Origin: Chloroflexota bacterium
GTDB taxonomy: Bacteria; Chloroflexota; Dehalococcoidia; SM23-28-2; RBG-16-64-32
NCBI GenBank assembly: GCA_005880075.1
Contig: VBJT01000153.1
Location: forward strand, 15,624-46,014
Reading direction: 5' to 3'
Length of the DNA: 30,391 nt
Made by a program: the position numbers and the translations under genes. The notes below the pieces were generated by a model, which worked only from the letters and a program-made list of their open reading frames with translations, was not told the origin of the DNA and made no database searches. The number at the start of each line of letters is the position of its first letter. Position 1 is the first letter of the stretch. Positions 26,074-30,391 of the stretch are shown in pieces.

Positions 26074-26331
26074 TCACGCAGCGCGGGCGACCAAACGATA
26101 GCCGGCGAGGATCATTATAGCGCCGACGACAGAGAGCACGATGGTGCCGATGTCGAAGTTGTTGACGCCGTCGCCCAAGCCGAGCGCGACCGAGAGAAAG
26201 CCTCCGAGGAGCGCCCCCGCAATACCGAGCAGGATGGTTATGATGAGTCCACCCGGGTCCCTGCCCGGCATCAGGAGCTTAGCGAGCGATCCTCCGATCA
26301 GCCCTACGAGAATCCAAGCAATGATGTTCAT
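26074..26331 (-). CDS. GlsB/YeaQ/YmgE family small membrane protein
   Basis: This 85-residue protein is almost all membrane helix: IIAWILVGLIGGSLAKLLMPG, GGLIITILLGIAGALLGGFL and a third segment near the C-terminus. The GR-DPGG turn after the first helix is the family mark ('transglycosylase-associated' protein, a name without enzyme evidence). ATG 26331 follows GGAGG by 5 nt. Relatives are often induced under stress. It lies between ligD and gltA, in the opposite direction to both. Confidence 0.92.
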   Translation of the reverse strand: MNIIAWILVGLIGGSLAKLLMPGRDPGGLIITILLGIAGALLGGFLSVALGLGDGVNNFDIGTIVLSVVGAIMILAGYRLVARAA

Positions 26332-26447
26332 AACAACCTCCGAAAAAGTACCTTACGAAGCCAGGTGTCATCGCCGCATAGTAGAAGCAGGAATGCTTCG
26401 TTGCATTGGACTAACATTCCACTCAGGCGAGGCGTCGTTTATTCGCG

Positions 26448-26453
26448 TAGAAT
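26448..26453 (+). promoter_or_regulatory. -10-like element of citrate synthase gene
   Basis: TAGAAT ends 6 nt before GTG 26460 and 12 nt before the in-frame ATG 26466. With the GTG the mRNA would be essentially leaderless; with the ATG, the purines GGTGAAG could act as a weak ribosome site. Confidence 0.4.
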
Positions 26454-26459
26454 GGGCAG

Positions 26460-27791
26460 GTGAAGATGCAGACTCACAGAGAAACGCGGCCGGCGAGGAC
26501 TGATGGCAAAGGCGAGACACTCACAGTCGTCGATAACCGTACGGGGAAGACTTACGAACTACCGATCGAAGACGGAACCGTACGGGCCAAGCAGTTTCGC
26601 CAGATCAAGGCGTACGAAGGCGACTTCGGTCTAATGGTGTACGACCCTGGGTTTGCCAATACAGCCTCCTGCCGGAGCGCGATAACGCACGTGGATGGAG
26701 AGAGGGGCATCCTGGAGTACCGAGGCTACCCGATAGAAGAGCTGGCCGAGAAGAGCTCGTTTCTTGAGACCGCCTACCTATTAATCCACGGGGACCTTCC
26801 GGCGAAGAGCCAGCTCGAAGAGTGGGTGCACGACATAACGTTCCATACCTACGTGCACGAAAACGTGAAGAAGTTCATGGAGGGCTTCCAGTACGATGCA
26901 CACCCCATGGGGATGCTGCTGGGCACGGTGGCTGCGCTGTCCACCTTCTATCCGGACGCGAAACAGGTATCTGACCCGCGGTCGCGTCACATTCAGACAC
27001 AACGCCTAATCGCGAAGATGCCGACGATCGCGGCGTTCACTTACCGGCACAACCGCGGGCTTCCCTACGTCTATCCCGACAACGACCTCTGGTACACGGG
27101 CAATTTCCTCTCGATGCTATGGAAGATGTCGGAACCGAAGTATGCGCCGGACCCGGTGCTGGAGCGGGCGATTGATGTGCTGTTCATCCTGCACGCGGAC
27201 CACGAACAGAATTGCAGCACAAACGCGATGCGCTCGGTGGGCAGCTCGGATGCAGACCCGTATTCGGCAACGGCAGCCGCTGCTGCGGCGCTGTACGGCC
27301 CACTGCACGGCGGGGCGAACGAAGCCGTAATCAACATGCTGATGGAGATCGGCAATAAGAGTCGCGTTCCGCAGTTCGTAAAGCATGTGAAGAACGGCGA
27401 GGGCCTTCTGTGGGGATTCGGGCACCGAATCTATAAGAGCTATGACCCACGGGCGAAGATTATTAAGAAAACGGCAGACGCGGTTTTCGACTTGATGGGG
27501 GCCAACCCGCTACTGGAGATCGCGCTCGAGCTAGAGCGGATCGCCTTGGAGGACGAGTACTTTATCGAACGAAAGCTATATCCGAACGTGGACTTCTACT
27601 CAGGCATTATTTACCAGGCGCTTGGCTTTCCGGTCGATATGTTTCCCGTGCTCTTCGCGATCCCTCGCACGGCCGGATGGCTGGCGCAATGGCGGGAAAT
27701 GATCGAGGACCCGGAGCAGAAGATCGCCCGACCGCGACAGGTGTTCGTCGGGGCGGAGCGCCGCCGCTACACGGCTCTAGACGAGCGATAG
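26460..27791 (+). CDS. gltA: citrate synthase
   Basis: Citrate synthase condenses acetyl-CoA and oxaloacetate at entry to the TCA cycle. The 443-residue protein is of the long bacterial type, with an N-terminal strand region (TGKTYELPIEDGTVRAKQF). The catalytic residues are visible: His283 in GPLHGGANEAV, His322 in GFGHRIYKSYDPRAKI and Asp378 in NVDFYSGIIYQALGFP. The C-terminal RTAGWLAQWREM and RPRQVFVG are typical. Start is GTG 26460 or ATG 26466, since both leave the domain whole. A 2-methylcitrate synthase cannot be fully ruled out, but no prp genes are nearby. Confidence 0.95.
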   Translation: MKMQTHRETRPARTDGKGETLTVVDNRTGKTYELPIEDGTVRAKQFRQIKAYEGDFGLMVYDPGFANTASCRSAITHVDGERGILEYRGYPIEELAEKSSFLETAYLLIHGDLPAKSQLEEWVHDITFHTYVHENVKKFMEGFQYDAHPMGMLLGTVAALSTFYPDAKQVSDPRSRHIQTQRLIAKMPTIAAFTYRHNRGLPYVYPDNDLWYTGNFLSMLWKMSEPKYAPDPVLERAIDVLFILHADHEQNCSTNAMRSVGSSDADPYSATAAAAAALYGPLHGGANEAVINMLMEIGNKSRVPQFVKHVKNGEGLLWGFGHRIYKSYDPRAKIIKKTADAVFDLMGANPLLEIALELERIALEDEYFIERKLYPNVDFYSGIIYQALGFPVDMFPVLFAIPRTAGWLAQWREMIEDPEQKIARPRQVFVGAERRRYTALDER

Positions 27792-27814
27792 CCGACGGAC
27801 GGCGCCGCCGGCTA
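27789..27814. terminator. possible stem-loop at the gltA stop codon
   Basis: TAGCCG (27789-27794, which includes the gltA TAG) can pair with CGGCTA (27809-27814), with further GC pairing possible in the interior GGCGCCGCC. The bases after it are moderately T-rich (CCTTGTTCTGTTCT). It lies between gltA and the convergent micro-ORF. Confidence 0.4.
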
Positions 27815-27838
27815 CCTTGTTCTGTTCTGGTACCTGCT

Positions 27839-27907
27839 TTAGAAGAGTAGGATCAGCAGCAGGAGGATAACCAGGATGACCACTACCGTGCCTATCCCGA
27901 TGTACAT
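27839..27907 (-). CDS. 22-residue all-hydrophobic micro-protein
   Basis: ATG 27907 is preceded by GGGAGGAG at good spacing, the strongest ribosome site in the area, and the frame ends at TAA 27839-27841. The product is 22 residues: MYIGIG, then Thr, then 15 Val/Ile/Leu/Phe residues, i.e. one membrane helix with almost no polar ends. It is convergent with gltA and divergent from the DUF2207 gene. Too short for usual gene finders. It could be a membrane regulator or small stress peptide; type I toxins are similar in form but usually have charged ends. The function is unknown. Confidence 0.55.
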   Translation of the reverse strand: MYIGIGTVVVILVILLLLILLF

Positions 27908-28091
27908 CTCATCTCCTCCCTTTCCTTCAAGAGTCGGCTTGATTGTGCGATTAGGGAGGGGTAATAGGCGTCAAGCGCGATGCTGAAATAATGACAAGGA
28001 GATAACAAATCGCGCCGCGCGGGCAACGCGCGGACTGTCATTGCTATCGAATGCTGACCCGCAAACGATGACCAGGCTGGTTGGTCCATTC

Positions 28092-28097
28092 TAAAAT
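28092..28097 (+). promoter_or_regulatory. -10 element of the DUF2207 gene, probably leaderless
   Basis: TAAAAT ends 7 nt before ATG 28105. ATGACC at 28068-28073 is a possible -35 (4 of 6 consensus) at 18-bp spacing. No Shine-Dalgarno lies before the ATG. Confidence 0.5.
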
Positions 28098-28104
28098 TGG
28101 CCGC

Positions 28105-29958
28105 ATGAAGCGACTGATCGCGTGGCTCCCTTTCGTCGTCCTTACTATCTGCCTTTTTGCTGGAAGCGCTGGCGGAAGCGCGCAGGCGCAGGACGAAGGC
28201 TGGGTGATCCGCTCGTTCGACGTGCGCTACGAACTTCAAGTGGATGGGTCCTTCAATGTCAGGGAGGATATCGCCGTGGACTTCGGCGCGCTTGAGCGGC
28301 ATGGCATCTTCCGCGACATGCCCGTGGAGTACCACTATGACGACAAGAACAACCGGCTGATCGACGTCTCTGAAGTATCGGTAACGGATGGGAGCGCGGC
28401 GATCCCGTTCGAGACGAGCGATTCGCGCCCGAATATGCGGATCAAGATAGGCGACCCCGACAGGGTGGTCAGCGGCCCGCAACGCTATCTAATTAGCTAT
28501 ACCGTCCACGGCGGGCTTAATCCGTTCGCGGACCACGATGAGCTGTTCTGGAATGTAACCGGCAACGACTGGCCGGTCCCGGTCGAGCGCGCCTCGGCAA
28601 CGGTGGTTGGGCCGGGCCCCGGAGTTGAGCGAGTCACCTGTTTTCAGGGGCTGACTGGCTCGACCGCGCCTTGCGCATCGTCCCTTGATGCGACATCGCC
28701 GTCGTTTCGGACGACGGAGGCGATGGAGCCGGGCGGGGGCCTGACGATTGTGGTCGGGCTGCGGAAGGGGCTGATCATGGTTGGCGCGCCGAGGCTCGTG
28801 CGGGCAAACGAAGACACGCTCGACAAGATCGGCAACTACTTCGAAGTAAAGTGGTGGACGGCTACACTCGCGCTAGTGGCAGGGCTCGTTGGGCTGGCCG
28901 CGCTGGCTAGACTGTGGTGGGTCGCGGGCCGGGACCGCTGGTTCGGCAACATGTACTACATCCGCGAGGACCCGCCTGAGGAGACGAAGCCGCTCTTCGC
29001 CCGGGAGACTATCGTGGTAGAGTACCAGCCCCCAGACGCGCGAAGGGGAAGGCAACTGCGGCCGGCGGAGATCGGGCTCTTAATGGACGAGCGAGCGGAC
29101 ACGCTGGATGTGAGCGCAACGATCGTGGACCTGGCAGTGCGAGGGCACCTGCAGATCAAGGAACTGCCAAAGGGCGGAATTTTCGGGCTATTCAAGAGCC
29201 AGGACTATGGGTTGGTGCGCCTGAACGAACCGCCGAGCGGCCACTCGCTGGATGGACTACTGCCCTACGAGAGCAAGCTAAAGGACGCGCTGTTCGAAGG
29301 CGGAACGTCCGTGAAGTTGAGCGATCTCAAGAACAAGTTCCATGAGGACCTGGCCGAGGTAAAAAGCAACCTCTACGAAGGAGCGGTAGGTGACCTGAAG
29401 CTGTTCCCTCAGAATCCCGACAAAGTGCGCACGATTTACCGAGTAGCCGGGGCTGTGATTGCGGGGGCCGGTGCCGCGATTGCGTATTTCTTTGGCCAGT
29501 GGTTTGGTGCGGGGCTAGTCGGCATACCAATCGCCGTCTGCGGAGGCGTCCTCTTTCTGCTCGCGCACTTGATGCCGCGACGGACGGCGCCGGGGAGGGT
29601 GCTATACCGGCGCTGCCTGGGATTTCGGCTGTACATGACGACGGCGGAGAAGGACCGCCAGGCGTTCGCAGAGAGGTCCAATCTCTTCGAGGAGTACCTG
29701 CCGTACGCGATCGTATACGGGTGCGTCAAGAAGTGGGCGAAGGCATTCGAGGGGCTGGGGCTGGAGAAGCGCGCGTCCGATTGGTACGTGGGGGGCAATG
29801 CCTTTGCGGCCACGCAGTTTGCGGAGAGCGTGGGTGATTTCTCATCCAGCATCTCGGGCGTGATGGCTTCGACGCCGGGTGGGTCAGGCGGCAGCGGATT
29901 CGGCGGAGGCGGCGGTTCGGGCGGTGGGGGCGGAGGCGGGGGCGGCGGGAGCTGGTGA
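28105..29958 (+). CDS. DUF2207 membrane protein with Gly-rich C-terminus
   Basis: From ATG 28105 the protein has 617 residues; an in-frame TTG at 28081 is rejected because it would precede the signal peptide and cover the -10 site. Residues 1-31 form a signal peptide ending AQAQ. An extracellular domain follows, with SFDVRYELQVDGSFNVREDI, HGIFRDMPVEYHYDD and NVTGNDWPVPVE, the DUF2207 pattern. A membrane helix lies at about 250-275, a cytoplasmic region with LRPAEIGLLMDE and LDVSATIVDLAVRGHL comes next, two more helices lie at about 446-489, and the end is a 27-residue Gly/Ser tail closing in GSW. This layout and tail are usual for the family. The molecular function is unknown. Confidence 0.92.
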   Translation: MKRLIAWLPFVVLTICLFAGSAGGSAQAQDEGWVIRSFDVRYELQVDGSFNVREDIAVDFGALERHGIFRDMPVEYHYDDKNNRLIDVSEVSVTDGSAAIPFETSDSRPNMRIKIGDPDRVVSGPQRYLISYTVHGGLNPFADHDELFWNVTGNDWPVPVERASATVVGPGPGVERVTCFQGLTGSTAPCASSLDATSPSFRTTEAMEPGGGLTIVVGLRKGLIMVGAPRLVRANEDTLDKIGNYFEVKWWTATLALVAGLVGLAALARLWWVAGRDRWFGNMYYIREDPPEETKPLFARETIVVEYQPPDARRGRQLRPAEIGLLMDERADTLDVSATIVDLAVRGHLQIKELPKGGIFGLFKSQDYGLVRLNEPPSGHSLDGLLPYESKLKDALFEGGTSVKLSDLKNKFHEDLAEVKSNLYEGAVGDLKLFPQNPDKVRTIYRVAGAVIAGAGAAIAYFFGQWFGAGLVGIPIAVCGGVLFLLAHLMPRRTAPGRVLYRRCLGFRLYMTTAEKDRQAFAERSNLFEEYLPYAIVYGCVKKWAKAFEGLGLEKRASDWYVGGNAFAATQFAESVGDFSSSISGVMASTPGGSGGSGFGGGGGSGGGGGGGGGGSW

Positions 29959-29966
29959 TTCGGCCC

Positions 29967-30391
29967 CTAAGGGGAGTCTTCGAGCCGGGTCTGGACGTCC
30001 TTCAGGAAGCCCTCGAGCTCGGGGGATAGTTCGGGTTTCTCCTCCAGGGATTCCTTCTTCTCGGAATCGTAGACTCGCTCAAGCTCGGCGACCATCGCCT
30101 GGAGTTGGGGATTCTGGGCAAGGGACTCGTTCATTGCTTCGCGCTGGCGCTGACTCTCTTCGTGCAGCGGCGAGGTGTCGAGATCGACAGAATAAACGCG
30201 AGAGAGAATTTCGAGAAGCGCCTCGGTCCCGCAGTAATCACGTTCGAGCTGGATATAGGCCGGGAGCTGGAGGATTATGCTCGCCGTTTCGATGCCCTCG
30301 CCTCAGGCCATTTGAGGCATCGTGGCAAGTATTGTGGTCGGGCCTTCATAGGAGCTTTCGCGGACGCCGGCGCGCTGCACCTGCTCGCGAA
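29967..30391 (-). pseudogene. PAC2-family protein, C-terminal part, interrupted by in-frame TGA
   Basis: The minus frame from the window edge to TAG 29967-29969 reads as one protein except for TGA at 30303-30305. Before it: REQVQRAGVRESSYEGPTTI and LATMPQMA; after it: GEGIETASIILQLPAYIQL, then EALLEILSRVYSVDLDTSPL and a long charged helical tail (EKKESLEEKPELSPELEGF). The TSIIxLP-AY and LLEILSRVY parts resemble the C-terminal domain of PAC2 proteins (proteasome assembly chaperone-like). The frame does not change across the TGA, so a point mutation (for example from CGA or TGG) or a base error is simplest. The N-terminal half is outside the window, so the family call is tentative. Convergent with DUF2207, 8 bp apart. 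Confidence 0.65.

Noticed and set aside
30303..30305. TGA as a sense codon in this organism
   Set aside because: Many intact genes here (mltG, aroC, ligD, DUF2207 and others) end normally with TGA.
1..30391. CRISPR arrays, tRNA or rRNA genes, insertion sequences
   Set aside because: No regularly spaced repeats, cloverleaf genes, rRNA sequence or transposase were found on reading both strands; the only tandem array (19957-19994) has a 9-10 bp unit.

Overview
This is a gene-dense, GC-rich stretch of a bacterial chromosome carrying mostly housekeeping genes. I see no phage, transposase, plasmid, tRNA, rRNA or CRISPR features. The gene content (dprA-topA-xerC block, alaS-ruvX-mltG-aroE-aroC run, fused aroK-aroB, DUF2207 protein with a Gly-rich ...GSW end, Ku/LigD repair, a PAC2-type protein) and the mix of Shine-Dalgarno-led and apparently leaderless genes suggest a Chloroflexota (Dehalococcoidia-like) genome. 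That placement is inference from content, not proof.

Layout. Positions 1-8006 are on the minus strand. In transcription order they encode a stand-alone GlmU-type N-acetyltransferase, a CBS/CorC membrane protein, DprA, TopA, XerC, a broken AroQ and an Xaa-Pro peptidase cut by the window edge. Two copies of a small REP-like palindrome lie in this run. A 325-bp divergent gap (8007-8331) leads to a plus-strand run: alaS (frameshifted near its 3' end), ruvX, mltG, aroE, an unknown one-helix membrane protein, aroC, a GNAT enzyme, fused aroK-aroB, a small membrane protein and acylphosphatase. Many of these abut or overlap by a few bases, as in an operon. Next come minus-strand thiol-dioxygenase-like cupin and GNAT genes, a frameshifted LysM/lytic transglycosylase (+), and a frameshifted HD hydrolase (-).

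Positions 20755-26040 hold a non-homologous end-joining pair, Ku and a three-domain LigD (PE-LIG-POL order), separated by two oppositely oriented membrane protein genes (DUF421 and DUF1003). The window ends with a GlsB/YeaQ-type protein (-), citrate synthase (+), a 22-residue all-hydrophobic micro-protein (-), a DUF2207 membrane protein (+) and a PAC2-family gene (-) that is interrupted by an in-frame TGA and runs off the end.

The shikimate steps encoded here are AroB, AroQ (broken), AroE, AroK and AroC. DAHP synthase and AroA are not in the window. The most striking anomaly is a set of reading-frame breaks: aroQ, alaS, the LysM gene and the HD gene (twice), probably the glmU-like gene, plus the TGA in the PAC2 gene. 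Several look like losses of roughly 25-38 bp rather than single-base slips. Because one hits essential alaS, I suspect consensus or assembly error, but real gene decay cannot be excluded from sequence alone.
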